The position numbers and the translations under genes are program-made. From CAZYTM01 sp964649725 (GTDB lineage: Bacteria > Desulfobacterota > Desulfuromonadia > Geobacterales > Geobacteraceae), in contig CAZYTM010000001.1 in assembly GCA_964649725.1 (NCBI GenBank), forward strand, positions 124,001-188,000: a DNA stretch of 64,000 bases, given 5' to 3'. Positions 18,380 through 26,811 of the stretch are shown one piece after another. Numbering within the stretch: position 1 is the first letter of the stretch; each line of letters begins with the position of its first letter. The notes under the pieces are model-generated. The model searched no databases. It was not told where the DNA came from and was given only the letters and a program-made list of their open reading frames with translations.

Positions 18380-19024
18380 ATGAAATTTTTTATCGACACT
18401 GCTGATGTAAAGGAAATCCGCGAAGCCCACGAGCTTGGCTTGGTGGACGGCGTCACCACCAACCCGTCACTGATCGCCAAGTCAGGGCGGAAGTTCAAGG
18501 ATGTCATCAAGGAGATCGTCGCCATCGTCGACGGGCCGATCTCGGCCGAGGTGATCGCCCTCGATGCGCCGGGGATGATCAAGGAGGGGAAGGAGCTGGC
18601 CAAGATCCACAAGAACATCGTCATCAAGGTGCCGATGACCCCGGAGGGGCTGAAGGCGACCAAGGCGCTCACCGCGCTGAAGATCAAGACCAACGTCACC
18701 CTGATCTTCACCCCGATGCAGGCGCTCCTAGCAGCCAAGGCAGGCGCCACCTACGTCTCCCCCTTTGTCGGCCGGCTCGACGACATCTCCCAGGACGGCA
18801 TGGGGATCATCGAGGAGATCAGGGCGATCTTCGACAACTACGGCTACACCTCCGAGATCATCGTCGCCAGCGTGCGCAACCCGATCCATGTGCTGAACTC
18901 GGCGCTGATCGGGGCCGATATCGCCACCATACCCTATTCGGTGATGATCCAGCTCGCCAAGCACCCCCTTACCGATGCCGGCATCAAGAAGTTTCTCGAG
19001 GACTGGGAGAAGGTGCCGAAGTAA
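18380..19024 (+). CDS. fsa: Fructose-6-phosphate aldolase / small transaldolase
   Basis: This 214-aa protein has the short TalB-type barrel. MKFFIDTADVKEI and the GVTTNPSLIAK loop are diagnostic. Lys83 (VIKVPMT) is the Schiff-base lysine, and TLIFTPMQALLAAKAGATYVSPF follows. Members of this clade act as transaldolase in the pentose phosphate pathway or as fructose-6-phosphate aldolase; sequence alone does not decide. AAGGAG precedes the ATG and an intrinsic terminator follows, so it is a single-gene unit. Confidence 0.92.
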   Translation: MKFFIDTADVKEIREAHELGLVDGVTTNPSLIAKSGRKFKDVIKEIVAIVDGPISAEVIALDAPGMIKEGKELAKIHKNIVIKVPMTPEGLKATKALTALKIKTNVTLIFTPMQALLAAKAGATYVSPFVGRLDDISQDGMGIIEEIRAIFDNYGYTSEIIVASVRNPIHVLNSALIGADIATIPYSVMIQLAKHPLTDAGIKKFLEDWEKVPK

Positions 19025-19047
19025 CGATTTCTCTTTTTAATGAGCTG

Positions 19048-19084
19048 AAAAGCCCTGGAAGCTGCGCGCTACGGGGCTTTTTTA
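19048..19084 (+). terminator. Intrinsic terminator after the transaldolase gene
   Basis: AAAAGCCC pairs with GGGGCTTTT around a GC-containing inner stem (about 19048-19081), followed by a T run. It lies 24 bases after the stop codon and separates the transaldolase gene from the restriction-modification gene. Confidence 0.75.
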
Positions 19085-19150
19085 TTGGAAAACCGGGCAG
19101 TTTCTGGTAATAAGGCAGACAACCATTTTCCATTACCAGGGAGGGAATAG

Positions 19151-22087
19151 ATGCCTGCTCCCCAAGACGTCCTCGACCTCATCGAACGTTTCGAGCGCAA
19201 CAAGGCCGCCTATAAATCGGGTTCGTACAACGAAACCCAGGTTCGCCATGAATTCATCGATCCATTTTTCGAGGCGCTCGGCTGGGATATCAACAACCGC
19301 CAGGGTTACGCCGAAGCATATAAGGACGTCATCCACGAGGACAATGTCAAGGTTGGCGGCATCACCAAGGCGCCTGACTACTCCTTCCGCATTGGCGGTA
19401 CCCGTAAATTCTTTGTCGAGGCCAAGAAGCCTTCCATAAACATCAAGGAGGACATCGCCCCTGCTTTTCAACTGCGCCGCTATGCCTGGTCTGCCAAACT
19501 CCCCCTATCCATCCTGACCGACTTCGAGGAATTCGCCGTCTACGACTGCCGGATCAAGCCGGACAAGACCGACAAATCGTCTATTGCCCGGACCGGATAC
19601 TACACCTACCAGCAGTATGCTGAGAAATGGGACGAGATTGCCGCCATCTTCTCCCGCGAGGCGGTACTCAAGGGCTCTTTCGACCAATATGCCGGATCGC
19701 ACAAAGCAAAAAAAGGGACCGCCGAAGTAGATACCGCTTTTCTTGCCGAGATCGAGAGCTGGCGCGACCTGTTGGCCAGGAACATCGCCCTGCGTAATCC
19801 GACGCTTACCACCCGCGAACTGAATTTCAGCGTACAACGCACCATCGATCGATTGATCTTCCTCCGCATCTGCGAGGACCGAGGGATAGAGGAGTATGGC
19901 ACTCTAAGGCTGCTTTCCAATGGTGTAAATGTCTACCCCCGCCTCAGGGAGCTTTACTACAAGGCCGATGCCCGTTACAACTCCGGCCTGTTCCACTTCC
20001 GCGTCGAGAAAGAGGTGGCCGAAGCTCCGGACAAGCTGACCCTCGACCTGGTCATCGACGACAAACCGCTCAAGGAAATTCTGCGCAAGCTCTATTACCC
20101 CGACTCCCCCTATGAATTCTCCGTACTGCCGGCCGACATCCTCGGCCAGGTCTACGAGCAGTTTCTCGGCAAGGTGATCCGCCTCACTGCCGGACATCAT
20201 GCCGTAGTAGAGGATAAGCCAGAGGTAAAAAAGGCAGGGGGAGTATTCTACACGCCGACCTACATCGTCGACTATATCGTCAGGAACACCGTGGGCAAAC
20301 TGCTGGGCCCCGTACCACCCCCTACCCCCTCCTTATCAAAGAGGGGGCTTTTGAGTTCCCCTCCTGTTTCAGGAGTGGCCAGGGGTGGTAAGCCTATGAC
20401 CCCTGTCGAAGTAACAAAGCTACGCATCCTTGACCCGGCCTGCGGCTCTGGCTCTTTCCTCCTCGGCGCCTATCAGTACCTGCTCGACTGGCACCTGCGA
20501 TGGTACAGTGAAAACGACCCGACAAAGTGGGCCAAGGCGAAGAAACCGGCCCTCTACCAGGGGCATGGCGGCGACTGGCGGCTCACAACTGCCGAACGAA
20601 AGCGGATACTACTCAACAATATCTACGGAGTAGACATCGATTCCCAGGCAGTGGAGGTGACCAAACTGTCGCTGCTACTCAAGGTGCTGGAAGGGGAGAC
20701 CGGCGAGTCGCTGAGTAAGCAGCTGTCGCTCTTCCACGAGCGCGCCCTGCCGAGTCTTGCCAACAACATCAAATGCGGCAATTCGTTGATCGGGCCTGAT
20801 TTCTATGACAACAAGCAGATGAGCCTGATGGCCGACGAGGAGATGTACCGGGTCAATGTCTTTGACTGGCAGCGGGAGTTTACGGAGGTGTTCAAGGCGG
20901 GTGGGTTTGATGCGGTGATTGGGAATCCGCCTTATGGACTAGTTATAGATGATACTCATAAGAAATATTACTTTGAAAAATACAACTCTGTAGAGGGACG
21001 AGTTGACTCGTTTGAACTATTTATCGAAAAAGGAATCAATATTTGCAAGAAGAATAACTGCCTTAGCTATATTATACCTAGCCCATTGTTAAGCAATCTT
21101 TATAGTAGAAGATTGAGAAAATACATTTTAGATACATGTGGAATAGAAGAAATTACAAACTTTGGAATCAATGTATTTTTAGATCCTACAGTTCACACTA
21201 GTATAATCATTTTAAAACCTGGCAAAATTCATAATTCAATATTAGTCAGGAAACAAGTAAATGACATTATCCAATTAACAAAACAATATGATTATAAGAT
21301 TAAACAATCCGATTTTTTAAATAACAATAATTACACATTTGATATTTTTCTTAATGAATCGCTCCGTGAAATTATCAATAAATTGGCAAGCAATTCTGAG
21401 TTATTAGGTAATTTATGTTATATTCGTCAGTGCATCAAAACTGGAAATGATAATATATATGTCAATATCTTCGAAACACCACCAGAGGCCCCTTGGAAAT
21501 CAACGCTGAGAGGAAGATCAATCACTCGCTATGGTATATTAGAACAAAGAGAATACTTAAAATATGGATCTTGGCTTGCTCGCAACTGGCAAAATAAAAC
21601 ATTTTATGAAACACCTAAAATAGCCATCCGAGAAACCGGGAATCGCATAATTGCCACAATAGATAAAGAGTCGAGATATTTTTTAAGTTCTCTTTATGCA
21701 ATCTATCCTAAATCATCCAATTGTAAGCTATCATTAGAATATCTACTTGGGATGCTTAATTCAAAATTTGCTACATATTTTATAAAAGCAATTGCTCTTG
21801 ATTTAACAAAAGGCGCATTCTCAAAATTTCGTACTAACCAACTTGCTCGCTTCCCTATCCGAAATATCGACTTCTCAAGCCCGACCGACAAAACACGCCA
21901 CGACCGGATGGTGCAACTCGTCGAGCAGATGCTCCATCTCCAGAAACTACTACCGCAAGCAAAAACCGACCACGACAAGACCTCTATCCAGCGCCAGATC
22001 GACGCCACTGATAAACAGATAGACAAGCTGGTTTACGAGCTGTACGGCCTCACGGAAGAGGAGATTGCGGTGGTGGAAGGCACATGA
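19151..22087 (+). CDS. Single-chain restriction enzyme-methyltransferase (Type IIG/Eco57I-like)
   Basis: This 978-aa protein combines an N-terminal PD-(D/E)XK nuclease-like domain (Asp76 in PDYSF, then VEAKKP near 90-95), a helical region, and an N6-adenine methyltransferase with motif I DPACGSGSF (Asp428) and motif IV NPPYG (from Asn592). A target-recognition region covers about residues 600-900, with a coiled-coil C-terminus. It should cut and methylate DNA from one chain. Two oddities stand out: residues about 389-413 come from an in-frame palindromic repeat inserted before motif I, and bases about 20940-21850 are far more AT-rich than the flanks. It leads a defence island. Confidence 0.85.
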   Translation: MPAPQDVLDLIERFERNKAAYKSGSYNETQVRHEFIDPFFEALGWDINNRQGYAEAYKDVIHEDNVKVGGITKAPDYSFRIGGTRKFFVEAKKPSINIKEDIAPAFQLRRYAWSAKLPLSILTDFEEFAVYDCRIKPDKTDKSSIARTGYYTYQQYAEKWDEIAAIFSREAVLKGSFDQYAGSHKAKKGTAEVDTAFLAEIESWRDLLARNIALRNPTLTTRELNFSVQRTIDRLIFLRICEDRGIEEYGTLRLLSNGVNVYPRLRELYYKADARYNSGLFHFRVEKEVAEAPDKLTLDLVIDDKPLKEILRKLYYPDSPYEFSVLPADILGQVYEQFLGKVIRLTAGHHAVVEDKPEVKKAGGVFYTPTYIVDYIVRNTVGKLLGPVPPPTPSLSKRGLLSSPPVSGVARGGKPMTPVEVTKLRILDPACGSGSFLLGAYQYLLDWHLRWYSENDPTKWAKAKKPALYQGHGGDWRLTTAERKRILLNNIYGVDIDSQAVEVTKLSLLLKVLEGETGESLSKQLSLFHERALPSLANNIKCGNSLIGPDFYDNKQMSLMADEEMYRVNVFDWQREFTEVFKAGGFDAVIGNPPYGLVIDDTHKKYYFEKYNSVEGRVDSFELFIEKGINICKKNNCLSYIIPSPLLSNLYSRRLRKYILDTCGIEEITNFGINVFLDPTVHTSIIILKPGKIHNSILVRKQVNDIIQLTKQYDYKIKQSDFLNNNNYTFDIFLNESLREIINKLASNSELLGNLCYIRQCIKTGNDNIYVNIFETPPEAPWKSTLRGRSITRYGILEQREYLKYGSWLARNWQNKTFYETPKIAIRETGNRIIATIDKESRYFLSSLYAIYPKSSNCKLSLEYLLGMLNSKFATYFIKAIALDLTKGAFSKFRTNQLARFPIRNIDFSSPTDKTRHDRMVQLVEQMLHLQKLLPQAKTDHDKTSIQRQIDATDKQIDKLVYELYGLTEEEIAVVEGT
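20315..20388. repeat. Palindromic repeat inserted in frame in the restriction-methylase gene
   Basis: The outer arms CCACCCCCTACCCCCTCC and GGAGTGGCCAGGGGTGG are inverted copies with mismatches, with further inner G/C-run pairing. Its style is that of intergenic C-run/G-run palindromes common in many bacterial genomes. Here it is translated as a Pro/Ser/Gly-rich linker. Confidence 0.55.
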
Positions 22088-22142
22088 AACGAAAGTCAGC
22101 CGCACCGGAGAGAATAATGTACGGCAGGATTGAGGTGACTAA

Positions 22143-23165
22143 GTGGAACGAATAAATAAGCCGAAAGTATTTTTGTCTCACTCGAAACAGGACATAGCGT
22201 TTATTGACAGGCTTTACAATGATCTACGTAAATGTCAGATAGAACCCTGGCTTGATTCCGAGGAGATTCGACACGGAAAACCCTGGCTTGAAGCCATTTT
22301 CGAAGATGGAATACCTACTTGTGATTGCGTACTGTTGTATTTTACAGAGAATTCCGCTGAGTCGAAGATGGTAAAAAAAGAGATGGATGCAAGCCTGATT
22401 CGGCAACTGAAGGATAAAGGCGTCGTTTTTTTGCCTTATGTGATTGACGCCTCCGTAAGGGATAAGCTCAGAACCGATATACAGACGTTGCAAGTACCTG
22501 TATGGAACGATGAAAACTATGAAGAGCTGTTGCCTAGAGTCGTTTCAGAAATTTGGCGCAGTTACTTGGAAAGAACAATATCAAATGCTGTACAGGGGGA
22601 GAGGATTAAAAGGCTGGAAGCGGAACTGGAGCTTGAGAAAACAAAAAATTCATCAAATAGCATATTTGAACCTGCGGAAGAGGCGGATTTTACTTATATT
22701 TGGAAGCAATTGGATGTAGCGATACCAGTAAAGGTAAAGATGACTTCTAAAGCAAAGGAAAGTAATGAGTCAACAGAAGAAACCATTCAATATACTGTTG
22801 ATTTGAGAGCCCTATTTATGAGCTTGCTCGGTTCTAATAATTCCGAATACTACTCTTCATCGTGTGATAACTGCATCATACGCCATTTATATAAAACCAA
22901 TGATGACAATGAAAATGCCGATATGAAATACGACATGGATAGCAGCACGGATATATTGAAAATGCTCAAAACCTATGGGTTTGTTGAATCAGTAGCAAAG
23001 CCGCCAGCACCAAGTAACAATAATTTAGGTCGTACTTTTTTAAGTTTTAATGGAACCAGTTACAATGAAGTCTATACGCCAAAGGCACATAGGTTCATCT
23101 ACTGGCTGGAATACAATCACTTTCTGGATGAAATTGGACCGTTACTAACAATTTCTTGTCAATAG
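22143..23165 (+). CDS. TIR-domain protein (candidate anti-phage effector)
   Basis: This is a 340-aa product with a GTG start. Residues about 8-140 form a TIR domain: KVFLSHSKQDIAFIDRL (strand A), IEPWLDSEEIRHGKPW (BB-loop region) and CVLLYFTENSAESKMVKKEMDAS, the last carrying the Glu position used by NADase-type TIRs. A short coiled coil (about 150-175) leads to a C-terminal region of about 165 residues with no recognised family. That region includes SSSCDNCIIRHLY and may be a sensor. It lies 55 bases after the restriction enzyme gene and is moderately AT-rich. Confidence 0.75.
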   Translation: MERINKPKVFLSHSKQDIAFIDRLYNDLRKCQIEPWLDSEEIRHGKPWLEAIFEDGIPTCDCVLLYFTENSAESKMVKKEMDASLIRQLKDKGVVFLPYVIDASVRDKLRTDIQTLQVPVWNDENYEELLPRVVSEIWRSYLERTISNAVQGERIKRLEAELELEKTKNSSNSIFEPAEEADFTYIWKQLDVAIPVKVKMTSKAKESNESTEETIQYTVDLRALFMSLLGSNNSEYYSSSCDNCIIRHLYKTNDDNENADMKYDMDSSTDILKMLKTYGFVESVAKPPAPSNNNLGRTFLSFNGTSYNEVYTPKAHRFIYWLEYNHFLDEIGPLLTISCQ

Positions 23166-23253
23166 GTGCATGACAAACACAGGAACACGCATATCGTGGT
23201 AAGGAGCAAGTTTTATGCGTGAATGCAGCCTTTAACCTTCGTTGGAGTTAGCT

Positions 23254-23973
23254 ATGCATAATCATAATTTTATTAATATCTTCATCGAGCAAGGCGGCAA
23301 ATTATTATATCTAGATGATCCGAAAACAGCACACAAGGAGTTCGGAATTTGGACAGGCAATGTGGCCTCTTGGATTAACGACATTGGCAACAATTCAGGC
23401 CTCCAAGAAAACTGGCAGTCACTGGGCGATTCAGATTTATGGATAGACGGTATATGTGTTGGCTCATATACTAGCTGGACATATTTTAGGCAGGTCGTTA
23501 GAAAACGTCTAAACTGGCTTATTAATCTTCCCGCTGAAATCAAGGCAAGGCAAACAGTTCTCTCCAAAATAAAAGACTCAAAGCCATATATCGAACCTGC
23601 TAGAATTCAAGAACTCAAATCTTTGACGGCCGTAAATTACGACCTTACAAAGTTGATCAGATTATGTGATGAACTGAATAATTCGTTTGCTGAAGAGTGT
23701 TATTTTGCTACTGCAATGTTAGCAAGAGCAATATTAGACCACGTTCCTCCGTTATTCGGGTTTAAGAACTTTGTTGAAGTGGCAAATAGTCGCAGCAAGT
23801 CGACCAAGGCATCCTTGTTGAATTTAAGCAACTCTTTGCGAAACATTGCTGATTCACACCTTCACTTACAGATAAGAAGGAGTGAATCATTGCCAACAGC
23901 CAGGCAGGTTGATTTCGCAACTGATATGGACGTTCTTCTTTCTGAGGTATGCCGGGTATTGAAAAAGCCCTGA
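23254..23973 (+). CDS. Unrecognised protein in defence island
   Basis: This 239-aa product has an ATG at 23254 preceded by GGAG; a TTG 12 bases upstream is the alternative. The protein is soluble and mainly helical in its second half. A segment with many conserved-looking polar residues (SLRNIADSHLHLQIRR, about 195-210) is reminiscent of helical domains in abortive-infection proteins, but I do not recognise a family. It sits between the TIR protein and a CarD/Tudor-like protein, 88 bases after the former, and shares their lower GC content. Confidence 0.5.
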   Translation: MHNHNFINIFIEQGGKLLYLDDPKTAHKEFGIWTGNVASWINDIGNNSGLQENWQSLGDSDLWIDGICVGSYTSWTYFRQVVRKRLNWLINLPAEIKARQTVLSKIKDSKPYIEPARIQELKSLTAVNYDLTKLIRLCDELNNSFAEECYFATAMLARAILDHVPPLFGFKNFVEVANSRSKSTKASLLNLSNSLRNIADSHLHLQIRRSESLPTARQVDFATDMDVLLSEVCRVLKKP

Positions 23974-23995
23974 CAAAATAGGAGAACGCTTCAAA

Positions 23996-24847
23996 ATGAA
24001 ACCGTTTGCCGCAGGAGATAAGGTTGTTCACCCTACTTTTGGAATCGGTACTGTTGTTTCTGATGAGTCGGATGGGAGAGTCAAGATCGATTTTGATACT
24101 GCTGGTTTGAAGAAGTTGCTGCTTCGCTTTGCGGAACTGCGCCTGGAGTCCGAAGGGCCTGAGGAGTTGGAGCAGCGTCTAGATGATGCGAAAAGACAGG
24201 ACCTTTTTAAGCAACAACCTGTACCGATACCGGACAGAATGAAGTCTGGACCCTACCGTGCTGTGCGCATGCCGCAATGGGAACGCCTGGAACATCCTGT
24301 TAACTTCGACACATCACTGGCGCATGGGGAATTGGAGCGTATTGAAATCTCCTTCGATCAGGACGGTTTTATGCCCTGCGGATGGATTCACTTCCGTTTC
24401 AGTGCCGGGGCACAACGCGAGTTCATGTACTGTTCGAATAATTGTCCACCATTTTTTCTTTTGGTACGGTGGCTACGCGAGATAGAACAGGGCACCTTGC
24501 CGGTTGTTGCCCACATTGATGAAGAGCGGTCGGAAACCTTACTGAGCGCTTTTCCGGTTGCTGATGATCGATATGTATTTGTCCTGGCCCGTGCCCCAGA
24601 TTCAGAAACGCCATATTTTCAGGTGCTGGTAGATCGCAATGAACTTGTTACCGCCTTTAGGGTCGCTTTCGAAAACTTCGTTGATACAGTGTATGACCAA
24701 GAATTATGGGGGGAAGACAATTGCCAGCCGGGAGAAGAACCGTATCTGGACCTTAAATGGATACGCAGGTTTCTAGATTTTAATGTCTCTATTGACGAGT
24801 TTTATGCATATCCGGGCAATGACTTCGATCAATCCGATGTTAATTAA
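23996..24847 (+). CDS. Protein with N-terminal CarD/UvrD-type Tudor domain
   Basis: This is a 283-aa product. The first about 50 residues (FAAGDKVVHPTFGIGTVV, then VKIDFDTAGLKKLLLRFAEL) match the small beta-barrel shared by CarD/CdnL/Mfd RNA-polymerase-binding domains and the UvrD/PcrA C-terminal Tudor. The remaining about 230 residues are unassigned. It could therefore contact RNA polymerase or a helicase. It lies 22 bases after the preceding unknown gene, in the same direction, which suggests a transcriptional unit. Confidence 0.55.
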   Translation: MKPFAAGDKVVHPTFGIGTVVSDESDGRVKIDFDTAGLKKLLLRFAELRLESEGPEELEQRLDDAKRQDLFKQQPVPIPDRMKSGPYRAVRMPQWERLEHPVNFDTSLAHGELERIEISFDQDGFMPCGWIHFRFSAGAQREFMYCSNNCPPFFLLVRWLREIEQGTLPVVAHIDEERSETLLSAFPVADDRYVFVLARAPDSETPYFQVLVDRNELVTAFRVAFENFVDTVYDQELWGEDNCQPGEEPYLDLKWIRRFLDFNVSIDEFYAYPGNDFDQSDVN

Positions 24848-24861
24848 CGGGGAGAATGTAA

Positions 24862-25266
24862 ATGTCCAGCCGGCGAAACCTGAAAACATTCGCTTGCGGT
24901 ATCGCCCACAAATTTGCCTGTTCAGCGCAGCATTATGCCTGGCTGGCCCATCATTACGGCATCCCACAGGTGACAATCGATCTACTGACACTTCATATTG
25001 AACCGGCAAAGTTCGATATTGAACGTAACCGCATTCTTGCGGAACAATGCAGAGAAAACCTGCAGTATTTGCTCAACAGCCGGCAACAGAGCACAACTGT
25101 TTCAAGCGCAATCATCATAGCAGAATTCGGTATTGATACCTATCGGGAAGATGTCCGGCTTGGCCCAATTATTGGTGAATCTACCTTTACCGTGATACTC
25201 ACCGATGATTGCGGAAAAAAATGGCGCGGAGCACACAAGACTGAACTTGTCCTGGCACAGCGATAG
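24862..25266 (+). CDS. Unrecognised small protein in defence island
   Basis: This 134-aa product starts 14 bases after the Tudor-like gene, preceded by a GGGGAGAA site. It has no signal or membrane helix. The C-terminal half (about residues 85-134) is predicted beta-rich (AIIIAEFGIDTYREDVRLGP...). No family was recognised. It ends the run of four genes between the restriction enzyme gene and the relic of another one. Confidence 0.5.
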   Translation: MSSRRNLKTFACGIAHKFACSAQHYAWLAHHYGIPQVTIDLLTLHIEPAKFDIERNRILAEQCRENLQYLLNSRQQSTTVSSAIIIAEFGIDTYREDVRLGPIIGESTFTVILTDDCGKKWRGAHKTELVLAQR

Positions 25267-25282
25267 AACCTTACGTCGCGTT

Positions 25283-25321
25283 CTTACGGAAGATGAAATA
25301 GCAGTGGTGGAAGGGAAATAG
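25283..25321 (+). pseudogene. Relic of a second restriction-methylase C-terminus
   Basis: Twelve codons plus stop read LTEDEIAVVEGK, matching LTEEEIAVVEGT at the end of the restriction enzyme at 22049-22087. Differences fall mostly at third codon positions. Nothing upstream in this frame continues the match. It looks like the 3' remnant of a homologous but diverged restriction gene left behind by replacement. Confidence 0.65.
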
Positions 25322-25355
25322 CAATCATGCTCTGCCGTTTTTTATAGACAAAATA

Positions 25356-25374
25356 ATTAACCTGATACGTTAAT
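25356..25374. promoter_or_regulatory. Operator-like palindrome upstream of higBA
   Basis: A perfect inverted repeat ATTAAC-ctgatac-GTTAAT lies 22 bases upstream of the toxin ATG. This is the position where HigA-type antitoxins usually bind to autorepress. Confidence 0.5.
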
Positions 25375-25378
25375 AAAA

Positions 25379-25407
25379 TTGACATACATTTAAAACATGG
25401 ATATAAT
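25379..25407 (+). promoter_or_regulatory. Consensus sigma-70 promoter overlapping the toxin start
   Basis: TTGACA (25379-25384), a 17-base spacer and TATAAT (25402-25407) form a perfect consensus. The -10 box overlaps codons 2-4 of the predicted toxin frame, so a transcript from here would begin inside the toxin gene. Confidence 0.5.
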
Positions 25408-25735
25408 CTTTAATACAACAAAGCTGGAGAAAGAGTGTAACGAAGCCAAGCTCATGGTCAAAAAACATGGCCCTGCAAGAGCAAAACTTCTACAAAAACG
25501 ACTTGTCGAAATGCGTGCCGCCGCAGTTCTGGCAGATCTTCGATCTCTCCCCCAGGCACGTTGCCACGAACTCCGCGAAAACCGCAAAGGAACCCTTTCA
25601 GTCGATCTCGACCACCCCTATCGTCTTATCTTTGAACCTGCCGATGAACCTACACCTACAAAGTCTGATGGGGGACTCGACTGGACAAGGGTAAATGTCG
25701 TACGTATTTTAGGAATTGAGGATCCCCATGAGTAG
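25397..25735 (+). CDS. higB: HigB/RelE-type toxin
   Basis: This 112-aa protein has the HigB/RelE mRNA-interferase fold: a first strand MDIIFNT, two helices, CHELRENRKGTLSVDL and PYRLIFEP as core strands, and NVVRILGIEDPHE at the end. Such toxins cleave mRNA on the ribosome. The ATG at 25397 has no ribosome site and a consensus -10 box overlaps it, so the start is not firm; a later in-frame ATG (25454) would remove the first strand. The stop overlaps the antitoxin start by eight bases. Confidence 0.8.
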   Translation: MDIIFNTTKLEKECNEAKLMVKKHGPARAKLLQKRLVEMRAAAVLADLRSLPQARCHELRENRKGTLSVDLDHPYRLIFEPADEPTPTKSDGGLDWTRVNVVRILGIEDPHE

Positions 25736-26807
25736 CTCTGCGAACCGCTTCGTTCCAGATTACGCGATTCCGCCTGGTGAAACCCTGCAAGATACTCTGG
25801 CTGCAATAGGCATGACCCAGGCAGACCTCGCCGAAAGAACTGGTCGGCCGAAAAAAATGATCAACGAGATCATTAAAGGTAAAGCACCTATAACTCCGGA
25901 AACCGCCCTGCAACTGGAAAGGGTCCTGAATGTCCCGGCGAAGTTCTGGAACAACCTGGAAACCGGTTACCGTGAAACCATGGCACGACTTGCTGAAAGA
26001 GAATCCTTGCAATCTCAGACTGTCTGGCTGAAGAACATTCCGCTCAAGACAATGATTGCGCGCAACTGGATTAAATCCTATAAGGACAAGGTTGAACAAC
26101 TCCAAGAGGTTTTAAGCTATTTCGGCGTGGCTTCTCCAGAACAGTGGCAGGAAATCTGGGGCGGTAGGCAGGTTGCCTTCAGAGAATCGGCTATTTTCAA
26201 AAGCGATCCGGGAGCTGTATCCGCATGGCTAAGGAAAGGTGAACTGGTTGCCAGGGAGATGGCCTGCAAAACATTTGACCAAGCTTCTTTCAAGGCCGCC
26301 TTGCAAGAGGTACGAAAACTTACCATTACCTCTCCGGATATATTTCAACCTGAAATGACAAAACTCTGTGCCGAGGCGGGCGTTGCCGTAGTTTTCGTGC
26401 CTGAATTGCAGAAAATGCGGACTAGTGGCGCCACATGGTGGCTTACTCCGTCAAAGGCGGTCATCATGCTGACCCTGCGGCACAAGAGCGATGATCAGCT
26501 CTGGTTCAGTTTCTTCCATGAAGCTGCGCACATTCTTCTGCATGGCAAGAAAGATATGTTTATTGAAGAGGACGGCAAAGGTGACAAAGAAGAAGAGGCA
26601 AATCAGTTTGCCGCCGATTTTCTGATTCCTGCTAAGAATCTGCTTGGTTTTCTCAATTCGACAAGACTCAGTAAAGAAGCCATCAGTAAGTTCGCCAACG
26701 AGATAGGTGTCGCCCCTGGCATTGTTGTAGGAAGGTTGCAGCATGACAAGAAATTACCACACACGCACTGTAACGACCTGAAGATGCGTCTAGAGTGGGG
26801 CTGCTAG
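25728..26807 (+). CDS. higA: HigA-family antitoxin with ImmA/IrrE-type peptidase domain
   Basis: This 359-aa protein has an N-terminal helix-turn-helix (about residues 18-75: GETLQDTLAAIGMTQADLAERTGRP) of the VapI/HigA type. A C-terminal zinc-peptidase-like domain carries HEAAH (His264-His268) and a later EEEANQFAADFLIP glutamate segment, as in ImmA/IrrE proteins. It should neutralise the toxin and repress the operon. The peptidase part is an extra not found in minimal HigA. It ends 4 bases before the convergent kinase gene. Confidence 0.85.
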   Translation: MSSSANRFVPDYAIPPGETLQDTLAAIGMTQADLAERTGRPKKMINEIIKGKAPITPETALQLERVLNVPAKFWNNLETGYRETMARLAERESLQSQTVWLKNIPLKTMIARNWIKSYKDKVEQLQEVLSYFGVASPEQWQEIWGGRQVAFRESAIFKSDPGAVSAWLRKGELVAREMACKTFDQASFKAALQEVRKLTITSPDIFQPEMTKLCAEAGVAVVFVPELQKMRTSGATWWLTPSKAVIMLTLRHKSDDQLWFSFFHEAAHILLHGKKDMFIEEDGKGDKEEEANQFAADFLIPAKNLLGFLNSTRLSKEAISKFANEIGVAPGIVVGRLQHDKKLPHTHCNDLKMRLEWGC

Positions 26808-26811
26808 ATAT

